The notes under the pieces: model-generated
The model's input: the letters and a program-made list of their open reading frames with translations, nothing else
Told to the model about the DNA's origin: nothing
The model's database searches: none
NCBI GenBank assembly: GCA_007571355.1
Contig: RKRO01000224.1
Coordinates: forward strand, 1 to 8,290
Source of the DNA: Candidatus Poribacteria bacterium
GTDB lineage: Bacteria; Poribacteria; WGA-4E; WGA-3G
Direction of reading: 5' to 3'
Length of the DNA: 8,290 nucleotides
Shown: positions 1 to 6,918 of the stretch, piece after piece
How positions within the stretch are numbered: position 1 is the stretch's first letter
Layout: every line of letters begins with the position of its first letter
Translations under genes and position numbers: made by a program

Positions 1-56
1 CCTTTGTCACTTACCCTCATTTTTTCAGGAACGTTTTTCTGTGAGGTGTTTGGTGA

Positions 57-236
57 AAGAAAAGCGGTAAAATCAGGTGGTTTACGGAAGGATACAACAT
101 CGTCTTTGATCATCGGGAAGAGCCAGAACCACAGGTAGAGACCGAAACGATAGAAGGTTTGACAATTCGGAGTTATGTCATTCCTGTGATGCAAGAACCC
201 CCTTCAAAGGTTCCAAATACTACTGAAACGCAATAA
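57..236 (+). pseudogene. 3' end of an unrecognised gene, frame apparently disrupted
   Basis: An open frame of 59 codons ends in TAA at 234-236. It reads as plausible protein (a stretch like WFTEGYNIVFDHREEPEP, then acidic and proline-rich residues to the end), but it has no usable start: the same frame is closed by TGA at 42-44 and again at 54-56, and no ATG, GTG or TTG occurs before about residue 34. The part of the gene before position 57 may lie in another frame (frame 1 is open from 1 to 165, frame 2 from 2 to 70), which would mean a frameshift between about 50 and 85. This could be a decayed gene, a sequencing or assembly indel, or a chance frame. It converges on the helicase gene with only 10 bases between the two stops. 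I do not recognise the family. Confidence 0.35.
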
Positions 237-246
237 AAGAAGCACT

Positions 247-2799
247 TCAATTAATACCGTGTTCCTCGCAATAGTCACGGATAATTGGCAAAAAATCGCC
301 TGCGTATTTTTCCATTTTCCTGAGACTAATACCACGAATCTGCACGAATGCCTCTTTGGTTCGCGGAAAAGAGGTTGCCATTTCCCGTAACGTCTTGTCG
401 TGGAAGACAACAAACGCCGAAACGCCTTCTTCATTCGCCACCGTTTTGCGCTTATTACGAAGTCGATCGAAAAGTTCCGGCACGTATGCGGTTGGTTCTT
501 CGGGTGCTCGTTGATGAGTGTTCACCGCTTCCATTGCTCTTTCCACCGAAGCATATTCAGAGGACACTTGGGATGTGAGAATATCTACCGATTCCACCGA
601 AAATCCCCAAAATTCATCTTCGCTATTGAGTACGTCCCAACCTTTCTGAGTTACACGGAGGCTGCTGTGCTGGGCATCTCGCTCAAGGAGGTTGTGCTGG
701 AGGAATTGATAAGACAAATATCGCCACTGCTTCTTATTATATCTTATGCCAATGCCATAAGTGGAGAGTCTATCGTGTCTATTATCAAGAATTCTTCTCC
801 GTCTTGATCCGAGTAGAACATCAATGATGTATGCTTCCCCGAATAGTTCTCCTGTCCGGAGGACACAGGAAAGAAATTTTTGCGCGGGCACTGTCAAGTC
901 AATACGCTCTATTTCTGAATTGCGGCAGTTATCACACATCCCACAGTTCTGCTGCTCGTACTGCTCGCCAAAATAAGCCAGCAACACTTTTCGACGACAC
1001 GCTATTGACGTTGCCCACGAAACCAGTGTTTGCAATCTTTCCAGTCGTCCCTGTCTTTCTGATTGCGCGCCTTGATTGATGAAGTGATTGATGGTGTTAA
1101 CATCGCCGGAACTAAATAGCAAGAGGCATTCGGCTCGAAGGCCATCGCGACCGCTGCGACCGATTTCTTGGTAGTAAGATTCGGGTTCCTTAGGCAAATC
1201 GGCGTGTAGAACAAAACGGACGTCCGCCTTATCGATTCCCATACCGAACGCGATTGTGGCGACGATCACTTGGATGTCGCCTATGATAAATGCTTCTTGA
1301 TTTTGTTTCCGGGTTGCGTTATCAAGGTCTGCGTGATAGGGACGCACTGAGATGCGTCTGGCGGTTAAATTACGGCAGAGCGATTCAACTTGCTTCTTGG
1401 TTTGACAATATATAATGCCGGATTCACCGCGATGCCTAGTAAGAAAAGTGATCGTCTGTTCGCGCAATTCAACTTTCGGTTCAACCGCTATGAATAGGTT
1501 TTCTCGGTCAAAACTACCTATGAACTCATTTCCGTCGTCAAACTTAAGTAATTTTTTGATGTCGTTTTGAACTCGCGGGGTCGCGGTGGCTGTTAAGGCA
1601 ACGCAAACAGCGTTTTGGAATCGTTCGCGAATAGAAACTAACTGTCGATATTCCTGCCGAAAGTCGTGTCCCCATTCTGAAATGCAATGTGCTTCATCAA
1701 TCGCAAGGCAGGCAACATCTGAATCGTCAAGCATAACAAGTATTTCGGGGCGAACGAGCGTTTCAGGCGCAAGGTAAAGCAGCTTGATTTCACCCTGTCT
1801 GACCTGTTGCATCGTGGCGACGTATTCTGTATTCCCAACAGTATAGTTGAGAAACGCGGCACGGATACCACGATTTTGGAGTTGCATCACCTGATCCTGC
1901 ATGAGTGAAATTAGTGGTGAAACAACAACCGTTACACCATCAAACATGAGGGCAGGCAATTGATAACAGAGTGATTTTCCACCACCTGTCGGTAAAACAA
2001 TCAGGGCATCCTGTCGTTTTAGGATGTGGTTGATGATAGCCTCCTGAAATGGACGGAACTCTTCATGTCCGAAAACGTCTGTGAGGATATCTAAAGGAGT
2101 TTGCGTTGAAATTACGGGTGAAGGTTGTTCCCGTTCTCTGGGACGTTCCGATTGCCCCTGTTCTAATTCTTCAAAAAACCAGCCAGAGAGCTGCGCATAA
2201 TGCCGTTCTTCAGCATCAGGCTGATCTTCTGGCCTCCACCGATGTGCCAGGGACAAACGCAGGAGCGTGCCTGCTGGAATTGTCTCAAGCGGTTCTTGGA
2301 AACCAACAAAGGTGAGCGTGCATCCGCCATTTTCGGTGGGGTAGCGATATCGTATTCGCCTTCCTTCCGTGTCACGGGTAAGTGGTTGATCTGACCTCCA
2401 AAACATGGTACTGTAAGCGAGAGTATCACCGTCTACAGCGATGTAGAGTGAACCACTACCTGTACTTTTCAATAAACCTTCATAGAGTTCACGCGGATGT
2501 CCTGTTTTTGGCGGCATCAAGAGTTCAATAGCACTCACCAAACTTTTTGTATCTTTTGTTACATAGAGACGGTGCTTTTCACGAACGATAATATTTTCGT
2601 TATGCGGTGGAATAAGGGCAGTTTCTGGGACGGGTTCGGCGGTTATTTCCCAAATATCGCCAACGTTATATTCATTGTTCGCGCCGTCGTGTGGGTCAGC
2701 GTCATACGGAATGAGCCGCACGCTTTCTCCATTCTCTGTAATCGCGCCGATGCACGCGCCACTTCCCATACGGGTTTTCGCAACAATTAAAACTCTCAC
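247..2799 (-). CDS. RecQ-family ATP-dependent DNA helicase with N-terminal dual-OB-like domain
   Basis: An 850-residue 3'-5' DNA helicase of superfamily 2, expected to unwind recombination and repair intermediates in the cytoplasm. Residues 1 to about 210 are an extra domain opening VAKTRMGSGACIGAI, which I recognise by recall as the dual-OB type; a polar linker follows (212-232). The helicase core has the Q motif (FGHEEFRPFQ, 243-252), Walker A TGGGKS (271-276), motif Ia (292-303), DEAH (368-371) with the RecQ aromatic-rich loop (372-384), TATATP (403-408), motif V (514-524) and motif VI QEIGRSGRDG (544-553). The zinc site is C601, C619, C622 and C625. A winged-helix RQC region follows (about 630-725), then a C-terminal HRDC-like domain (about 770-845). 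It is longer than E. coli RecQ (about 610 residues) mainly because of the N-terminal domain. The start is GTG at 2797-2799, overlapping the upstream stop as GTGA. All catalytic motifs are intact. The gene symbol is left empty because the architecture differs from canonical recQ. Confidence 0.93.
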   Translation of the reverse strand: MRVLIVAKTRMGSGACIGAITENGESVRLIPYDADPHDGANNEYNVGDIWEITAEPVPETALIPPHNENIIVREKHRLYVTKDTKSLVSAIELLMPPKTGHPRELYEGLLKSTGSGSLYIAVDGDTLAYSTMFWRSDQPLTRDTEGRRIRYRYPTENGGCTLTFVGFQEPLETIPAGTLLRLSLAHRWRPEDQPDAEERHYAQLSGWFFEELEQGQSERPREREQPSPVISTQTPLDILTDVFGHEEFRPFQEAIINHILKRQDALIVLPTGGGKSLCYQLPALMFDGVTVVVSPLISLMQDQVMQLQNRGIRAAFLNYTVGNTEYVATMQQVRQGEIKLLYLAPETLVRPEILVMLDDSDVACLAIDEAHCISEWGHDFRQEYRQLVSIRERFQNAVCVALTATATPRVQNDIKKLLKFDDGNEFIGSFDRENLFIAVEPKVELREQTITFLTRHRGESGIIYCQTKKQVESLCRNLTARRISVRPYHADLDNATRKQNQEAFIIGDIQVIVATIAFGMGIDKADVRFVLHADLPKEPESYYQEIGRSGRDGLRAECLLLFSSGDVNTINHFINQGAQSERQGRLERLQTLVSWATSIACRRKVLLAYFGEQYEQQNCGMCDNCRNSEIERIDLTVPAQKFLSCVLRTGELFGEAYIIDVLLGSRRRRILDNRHDRLSTYGIGIRYNKKQWRYLSYQFLQHNLLERDAQHSSLRVTQKGWDVLNSEDEFWGFSVESVDILTSQVSSEYASVERAMEAVNTHQRAPEEPTAYVPELFDRLRNKRKTVANEEGVSAFVVFHDKTLREMATSFPRTKEAFVQIRGISLRKMEKYAGDFLPIIRDYCEEHGIN

Positions 2800-3284
2800 G
2801 GTAAAATGTTTTCAACCTCCAGATTGAATGTTTTCGCCAGTTTATCCGCTACCAAAGAGCGGTGGCACGCCTCCGGTGCCGTTTCCACACAAAAGAGGGC
2901 TACAACTTGTGCGTCCAGTTCCAGTTCATCAAGCAGGCTTTGCGAATCAAACGCATCAAGACATTCAGTGTGGTAGGCTTCAATAAACGCTTCTCCAAGT
3001 TCAGTCCGTTTGCGTTTGGCTGTTTTCGTCGCTTTATCTGCTGCTGCCTGTTTGTCGCGAACAGTTTGCGTCGGACCGAGATCTTTACGATAGATATATC
3101 GGATACCGAGTTCTGCAAGCCGTGCTTGCAGTCGTTGACTATTGGCGAATGCGTAGGTACTACCGCGGACACCGCGTCGACTTCGAATATCGCAGAACGT
3201 ATCAACATTTGCTTTACGCAATGCCTCAAAAAAACTGGATTCGTCAAACCCGTACACGCCGATAGTGATAATTTTAATTTGCAT
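2796..3284 (-). CDS. DUF488 family protein (second of a pair)
   Basis: A 162-residue soluble protein of the DUF488 family, whose biochemical function is not established. Family marks are the N-terminal strand and loop TIGVYGF (7-13), CDIRSRRGVRGS (31-42), YIYRKDLGP (63-71) and a C-terminal signature FCVETAPEACHR (131-142). The last contains C132, E134, C140, H141 and R142, the pattern C-x-E-x2-PEACHR shared with the neighbouring paralogue. A lysine/arginine-rich stretch (about 76-93) suggests contact with nucleic acid or another polyanion, which is inference. There is no signal peptide or membrane segment. It starts 11 bases after the stop of the first DUF488 gene, with a weak AAGTGA ribosome site, and its TGA overlaps the helicase GTG, so the three genes very probably form one operon. 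Length is normal for the family. Confidence 0.85.
   Translation of the reverse strand: MQIKIITIGVYGFDESSFFEALRKANVDTFCDIRSRRGVRGSTYAFANSQRLQARLAELGIRYIYRKDLGPTQTVRDKQAAADKATKTAKRKRTELGEAFIEAYHTECLDAFDSQSLLDELELDAQVVALFCVETAPEACHRSLVADKLAKTFNLEVENILP
2815..2820 (-). promoter_or_regulatory. Shine-Dalgarno-like site for the helicase, inside the upstream gene
   Basis: GGAGGT on the minus strand lies 15 bases before the GTG start at 2799, within the last codons of the preceding DUF488 gene. The spacing is longer than the usual 5-10 bases, and the start overlaps the upstream stop (GTGA). Reinitiation by ribosomes ending the upstream gene is therefore the likely route of translation. Confidence 0.45.
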
Positions 3285-3295
3285 AATAAATTCAC

Positions 3296-3850
3296 TTAGC
3301 GGTACTTCTTCCGCGAGTAGAATGTGTGTTCCTCAAACATCGACAATTGACCACCTGTCAACCGATGAATCACTTTTTCTTGTGTCAATTGCTCACCATT
3401 TTCATCGATGTGAATCACAGGGATGTCTCGTGTAGTGAGTGTTGCACCGATCAGTTTGCATCGGTGACACGCTTCCGGTTTCCCTTCACTGCACATCAGC
3501 ACAACACGTTGTTGCTGCATAAAAGCGGTATGAAGACGTTGGATCCCCCGCTGATAGAATTCCGCAGCGTTGATTTTTTCGTAGTTAACCTTTCCGTTAA
3601 TGTAACACGCTTCATCGTCAGGCCTACCACCGAGCGTGTCCCCCATGAACACATACCGGATACTGTGTTGTGCCAATTCGTTTGCTAAAGGTGCCTTGGA
3701 GAATTCAGGCTTGTAGCGGGAATAGGGTGCCGAACGGACATCAATAAGATAGGCAATCTTATGCTGGTGTAACACTTCAATAAATTCTGCTATCGATCGA
3801 CTTCCATAGCCAATCGTGTAAATTGGAATAGGGATAGGTGATTTTTCCAT
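3296..3850 (-). CDS. DUF488 family protein (first gene of the operon)
   Basis: A DUF488 protein of 184 residues when started at the ATG at 3848-3850. The frame stays open to a TTG at 3887-3889, which would give 197 residues, but those 13 extra residues precede the family's first strand, have no ribosome site, and overlap a promoter-like sequence, so I prefer the ATG. Conserved parts are YTIGYGSRS (11-19), DVRSAPYSRYKPEFSK (37-52), FMGDTLGGRP (68-77) and MCSEGKPEACHR (119-130), with C120, E122, C128, H129 and R130 in the same C-x-E-x2-PEACHR pattern as the next gene. The two paralogues are clearly diverged outside these motifs, so this is not a recent duplication. No function is proven for the family. 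The position at the head of an operon with a RecQ helicase suggests a role in nucleic-acid repair or defence, which is inference. Confidence 0.87.
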   Translation of the reverse strand: MEKSPIPIPIYTIGYGSRSIAEFIEVLHQHKIAYLIDVRSAPYSRYKPEFSKAPLANELAQHSIRYVFMGDTLGGRPDDEACYINGKVNYEKINAAEFYQRGIQRLHTAFMQQQRVVLMCSEGKPEACHRCKLIGATLTTRDIPVIHIDENGEQLTQEKVIHRLTGGQLSMFEEHTFYSRKKYR

Positions 3851-3859
3851 AATAGCTAA

Positions 3860-3889
3860 ATCATACCACACAATCCTGCCAAAAAGCAA
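3860..3889 (-). promoter_or_regulatory. Candidate sigma-70-type promoter of the DUF488-DUF488-helicase operon
   Basis: On the minus strand TTGCTT (3889-3884) is followed after 18 bases by TATGAT (3865-3860). The -10 is good and the -35 is weak. Transcription would begin near 3851-3853, only a few bases before the chosen ATG at 3850, so the first mRNA would be nearly leaderless. That fits the absence of a Shine-Dalgarno sequence there. This is prediction from sequence alone. Confidence 0.4.
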
Positions 3890-3922
3890 CTAAATTCTGT
3901 TCTATCTGTCTCCTCCTTTGCT

Positions 3923-3940
3923 GGCGAGGTTTCCAACCTC
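3923..3940. repeat. Small intergenic palindromic repeat, GGCGAGGTTTCC type
   Basis: GAGGTT (3926-3931) and AACCTC (3935-3940) form a perfect 6-base inverted repeat around TCC. The 12 bases GGCGAGGTTTCC (3923-3934) recur exactly at 6818-6829, the other large intergenic region of this window. The motif lies only between genes here, which suits a dispersed intergenic repeat. It sits between two divergent promoters, so a terminator role is unlikely. Confidence 0.5.
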
Positions 3941-3966
3941 CTCTACTAACAACTATTAAAATATTC

Positions 3967-3996
3967 TTGCCACGTCTATATAAAGTTTGCTATATT
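3967..3996 (+). promoter_or_regulatory. Candidate promoter of the acetyltransferase-phosphatase operon
   Basis: TTGCCA (3967-3972) and TATATT (3991-3996) are separated by 18 bases, in an AT-rich stretch directly upstream of the plus-strand operon. Transcription would start near 4003 and leave a leader of about 50 bases. Other AT-rich hexamers nearby (around 3977-3983) could serve as alternative -10 boxes. Confidence 0.42.
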
Positions 3997-4053
3997 AACT
4001 GACACAAAAAATAGGTTGTAAAAATATAGTTTTCCGCGAATCCATACCTACGC

Positions 4054-4611
4054 ATGAAAAACGACAGTGTTAGAATGATCCGTGAAAATATGGAAAATAT
4101 CCCACAATTCCCTATTCCAAAGGGTTTTGCTATCCGCAATTACCGTCCGGATGAAGGGCATATCTGGACGCGGATTCAGAGAGCAGCGGAACCCTACATC
4201 GACATTGACGACGGACTATTTATCCGCGAATTCAAACGCGATTTTCCGGCAATGGCGGATCGGAGTTTTTCCCTTACCACGGATACAGGTGCAGAGATCG
4301 GGACAATCACAGCGTGGTGGCAACCCGATATAGATGGCAAAACTTGGGGACAAATCCACTGGGTAGCAGTTCACCCGGACTATCAAGGACGAGGACTTTC
4401 CAAGCCCATGATGTCCGTAGTGATGACGCGCCTCAAAAAGTCCCATAAGTGGTGTTTCCTTGATACATCAACAGGACGCATTCCTGCAATCAAGGTCTAT
4501 CTCGATTTTGGATTCACACCAGACCTTTCACGTAAGAAGAGCCAAGAAGCTTGGACGGAAGTTGCATCTGTCATAAAACACCCGATCTTGAAAAGGTACG
4601 ATTTTTTTTAG
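4054..4611 (+). CDS. GNAT family N-acetyltransferase
   Basis: A 185-residue cytoplasmic protein expected to move an acetyl group from acetyl-CoA to an amine; the acceptor cannot be read from sequence. The GNAT fold is shown by a substrate-side N-terminal region (IRNYRPDEGHIWTRI, 27-41), a central strand EIGTITAWW (81-89), motif A (IHWVAVHPDYQGRGLSKPMM, 101-120) with the acetyl-CoA loop Q111-G-R-G-L-S116, and motif B (AIKVYLDFGFTP, 145-156). Start choice is uncertain: ATG codons at 4054, 4075 and 4090 are all in frame, all precede the first conserved strand, and none has a convincing Shine-Dalgarno sequence. The longest is given. Its TAG stop directly abuts the ATG of the membrane phosphatase gene, so the two are almost surely co-transcribed. 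The enzyme may act in the same response, but no shared substrate can be named. Confidence 0.87.
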   Translation: MKNDSVRMIRENMENIPQFPIPKGFAIRNYRPDEGHIWTRIQRAAEPYIDIDDGLFIREFKRDFPAMADRSFSLTTDTGAEIGTITAWWQPDIDGKTWGQIHWVAVHPDYQGRGLSKPMMSVVMTRLKKSHKWCFLDTSTGRIPAIKVYLDFGFTPDLSRKKSQEAWTEVASVIKHPILKRYDFF

Positions 4612-6687
4612 ATGAAACACAGATTACGGCTCATATCCTATCTCATCTTAACAGCATTCGGATTCATCTGCCAAGCCTCCGCGCAAGATAGTGAATCTGT
4701 ACCGGTCACCGGTGTACGCGTCCTGACGTTGGAGGATATAGAGAAAGATGGAGCTTTACTCGTCAATTGGAAATATCACCCTGGCGATGATCAGGAATGG
4801 GCAAATCCAGCTTTTGACGATACTGCGTGGGAATCCACCACGAGTCCACAGTGGGTACTAGATGAAATACCGAGAAGGGGTTGGGAAGGTATCGGTTGGT
4901 TCAGGCTGCATCTCTCTGTTCCTGATGAACGGCTCTGGCACACGCCGTTGGCACTTCAGGTGATATATCAAGCAGGTGCCTCTGAAATTTATCTTGATGG
5001 TGAGTTGATTTATACCTTCGGTAAAGTTGGAAACAGAAAAGAAGAGGAAGAACCTTATTGGGAGCGAAACCCGCAGGTCATTTCGTTTTCGGGTCAAACG
5101 GATCATCTCATCGCCGTTCGGTACTCCAACTTCTCTTCCTATCAGTTGACCCCCGTGCTCGGATTCGCGCTGGGGATCGGGCCCTTGAATTCGGGCATTA
5201 AAGGCCGGGTCAACATCGTTCGCAGCGGCACTACTTTGCAGATGGTATGGACAGCGATTCTGATTTTCATGATGCTGCAGCACCTGTTGCTATTTTTGTT
5301 TTACCCACGTGCACGAAAGAATCTCTATTTCGCGCTTTCAGCGGGGAGTATCGGCGTTTTCGTCTTTCTCATCTTCCAGTTTCTCCTGATAACAACAAGT
5401 GTGACAGAAACTTTGTATGTGCTACGGCTGCTTCTGTGTGTGTATGTGCTGATATTTCTGTCAGGGATGTTATTTCTCTACACGATCTTTTACCCGAAGC
5501 TGCCCAAGTTGTTTTGGTTCTTTCTTGCTGGTTGGATTCTGATACTCTGCTTTGGCCTACTGAGCCTCAGGGCAGGTTTTCCGCTCTTCGGTAACGTTGT
5601 CCTTGCGTTGGCATCCAGTGTCGGATTAGTCTTTGTTTGCTGCCTTCTGTTTGCAAGTTTCACGTTTTTAGAGATGGCACGGGTGATTATCGTCGCTATT
5701 TTCAAAAAAAAGGATGGCGCGTGGATTTTTGGGATTGGCTCGCTCACGCCTATTATTCTCCCTGCCTTGTCCGCTTTTTTTCTTTCATATACCGGCTTTG
5801 AAAATATTAACAAAAATATAAACATAAATTGGCAATTGAGCACTCTCGCTATCACCCTCGCCCCACTTTTTTCTATGTCAGTGTATCTTGCTCGCGATTT
5901 TTCCCGGACCCACCGAAAACTCGAAACGGAGGCACTTGAGCGTCAATTTTTGGAAGTTGAACACACCCGAAAAACAGAAGAATTGGAAGAAGCACGCGAA
6001 CTTCAGATGTCAATGCTACCGCAAGCCGCACCGCAATTGCCAAACCTTGATGTCGCCTTTGAAATGCGACCCGCGACAGAGGTCGGGGGCGACTATTATG
6101 ACTACAATCTCACTGGCGACGGACAACTCACTATCGCAATTGGAGACGCAACGGGACACGGTATGAACGCAGGCCTTGTCGTTTCTGCTGTCAAGAGCCT
6201 TTTCAAGACATCGCCACCAAGGGCGGGAAATTTGGAAACACTCGAACGGATCTCACAGGGCATTAAGAGCATGAATCTCAAACGGCTTTACATGGCGATG
6301 ACGCTCGTCACGTTCAATCAGAATAGATTGGAACTTGCAGGAGCAGGCATGCCGCCGGCCCTCTTCTATCGGGCGAGCGTGAATCTTGTTGACGAAATAT
6401 TTCTTGAAGGCATGCCGTTGGGCGGATTTATCGGAGCCGAGCGACAAGAAACATCATATCAACTCCAGAGCGGCGATACGATCTTGCTCATGAGTGATGG
6501 GCTACCGGAGATGTTGAACCCTGAAAACGAGATGTTAGATTATTCAAGAACAAAAGAACTGTTTGAAGAGGTCGCGGATCAACCACCGAAAGCAATTATT
6601 GATCATCTTTTCAAAGCGAGCCTATCGTGGGCGGACGGAGAACCGCAAGCAGATGATATAACACTTGTTGTCATTAAGGCGAGGTAA
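4612..6687 (+). CDS. Membrane sensor PP2C/SpoIIE-type serine/threonine phosphatase
   Basis: A 691-residue inner-membrane protein. A signal peptide (1 to about 24, ending ASA) is followed by a periplasmic region (25 to about 205). This has the pattern of a galactose-binding or jelly-roll fold, with FDDTAWE, GWFRLHLSVP and YLDGELIYTFGKVG typical of such modules. Seven hydrophobic segments follow at roughly 211-230, 238-260, 269-293, 299-320, 326-350, 371-394 and 408-426, so the layout resembles 7TMR-DISM receptors. A charged helix (430-465), probably a coiled coil, leads to ELQMSMLP (463-470), the switch-helix position of RsbU/SpoIIE enzymes. The phosphatase domain (about 475-691) keeps its metal ligands: D494 in GGDYYDY, D512 in GDATGHG, D629 in SDG, and D682 in DDIT. 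It should remove phosphate from a serine or threonine of a partner, classically a STAS-domain anti-anti-sigma factor, but no partner gene is present here. The ATG abuts the acetyltransferase stop; a weak AAAAGG lies 15 bases upstream. Confidence 0.92.
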   Translation: MKHRLRLISYLILTAFGFICQASAQDSESVPVTGVRVLTLEDIEKDGALLVNWKYHPGDDQEWANPAFDDTAWESTTSPQWVLDEIPRRGWEGIGWFRLHLSVPDERLWHTPLALQVIYQAGASEIYLDGELIYTFGKVGNRKEEEEPYWERNPQVISFSGQTDHLIAVRYSNFSSYQLTPVLGFALGIGPLNSGIKGRVNIVRSGTTLQMVWTAILIFMMLQHLLLFLFYPRARKNLYFALSAGSIGVFVFLIFQFLLITTSVTETLYVLRLLLCVYVLIFLSGMLFLYTIFYPKLPKLFWFFLAGWILILCFGLLSLRAGFPLFGNVVLALASSVGLVFVCCLLFASFTFLEMARVIIVAIFKKKDGAWIFGIGSLTPIILPALSAFFLSYTGFENINKNININWQLSTLAITLAPLFSMSVYLARDFSRTHRKLETEALERQFLEVEHTRKTEELEEARELQMSMLPQAAPQLPNLDVAFEMRPATEVGGDYYDYNLTGDGQLTIAIGDATGHGMNAGLVVSAVKSLFKTSPPRAGNLETLERISQGIKSMNLKRLYMAMTLVTFNQNRLELAGAGMPPALFYRASVNLVDEIFLEGMPLGGFIGAERQETSYQLQSGDTILLMSDGLPEMLNPENEMLDYSRTKELFEEVADQPPKAIIDHLFKASLSWADGEPQADDITLVVIKAR

Positions 6688-6741
6688 CTTGTCACACGTC
6701 CAAATCTACAACGAATTATCAACTTCTCTGTCGTTTTAATT

Positions 6742-6769
6742 TTGACTTTTGGAAGAAATTCGGTATAAT
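6742..6769 (+). promoter_or_regulatory. Near-consensus sigma-70 promoter
   Basis: TTGACT (6742-6747, five of six bases to consensus) and a perfect TATAAT (6764-6769) are separated by 16 bases. It is the strongest promoter match seen in the window. The start point would be near 6776, about 290 bases before the DUF3500 ATG, so it drives a long leader or an independent small RNA. Confidence 0.68.
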
Positions 6770-6778
6770 CATAATACG

Positions 6779-6835
6779 CTCGCCTATTTGAGGCAGGGCA
6801 GCTGCCAAGCGCGTAGGGGCGAGGTTTCCCCGCCC
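6779..6835 (+). repeat. GC-rich hairpin cluster at the 5' end of the predicted leader
   Basis: CTCGCC (6779-6784) can pair with GGCGAG (6818-6823), enclosing a perfect 10-base palindrome GGCAGCTGCC (6797-6806). Alternatively GGGCGAGG (6817-6824) pairs with CCCCGCCC (6828-6835) over a TTT loop with one A-C mismatch. The two folds share the same central strand and exclude each other. The stretch includes the 12-base GGCGAGGTTTCC repeat also found at 3923-3934. Confidence 0.5.
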
Positions 6836-6849
6836 AGCAGGGACAGACA

Positions 6850-6915
6850 ATGTGCATATTTATCGTAAAGCCTGGAATTATTGAAACACATCAAACCGAA
6901 GCGAGGTCCCTCTGA
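6850..6915 (+). CDS. Possible 21-residue leader peptide
   Basis: An ATG at 6850-6852 opens 21 codons ending TGA at 6913-6915, with AGGG (6839-6842) seven bases upstream as a possible ribosome site. The peptide starts MCIFIVKPGII and has four isoleucines but no run of a single amino acid that would point to a classical biosynthetic attenuator. Its stop lies four bases before a GC-rich strand (6920-6933) that can pair with the sequence holding its ribosome site (6828-6842). It is much too short to be called on coding grounds, and a chance ORF is quite possible. The placement is what makes it worth recording. Confidence 0.22.
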   Translation: MCIFIVKPGIIETHQTEARSL

Positions 6916-6918
6916 TTC

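Noticed and set aside
400..807. A 135-codon plus-strand open frame opposite the helicase gene
   Set aside because: It lies entirely antisense to the conserved C-terminal half of RecQ (zinc site, RQC and HRDC), and its translation has no recognisable motif.
2862..3299. Open frames of 145 codons (plus) and 131 codons (minus, 2900-3295) over the second DUF488 gene
   Set aside because: Both are out-of-frame readings of a gene whose own frame shows clear family motifs. They are cysteine- and phenylalanine-rich or otherwise unlike real proteins.
3901..3960. A bidirectional terminator formed by GAGGTT-TCC-AACCTC
   Set aside because: The flanking genes diverge from this point, so there is nothing to terminate, the stem is only six pairs, and no T run follows. 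It is better explained as an intergenic repeat.
4858..5855. Antisense frames of 141 (4858-5283) and 121 codons (5490-5855) inside the phosphatase gene
   Set aside because: They are opposite the sensor and membrane-helix parts of a clear gene, with no homology-like features and no ribosome sites.
6710..6742. A terminator after the phosphatase gene (AACGA 6710-6714, TCGTT 6731-6735, then T-rich sequence)
   Set aside because: The stem is only five pairs with a 16-base loop and no GC-rich core, and the T-rich part belongs to the -35 region of the promoter that follows.
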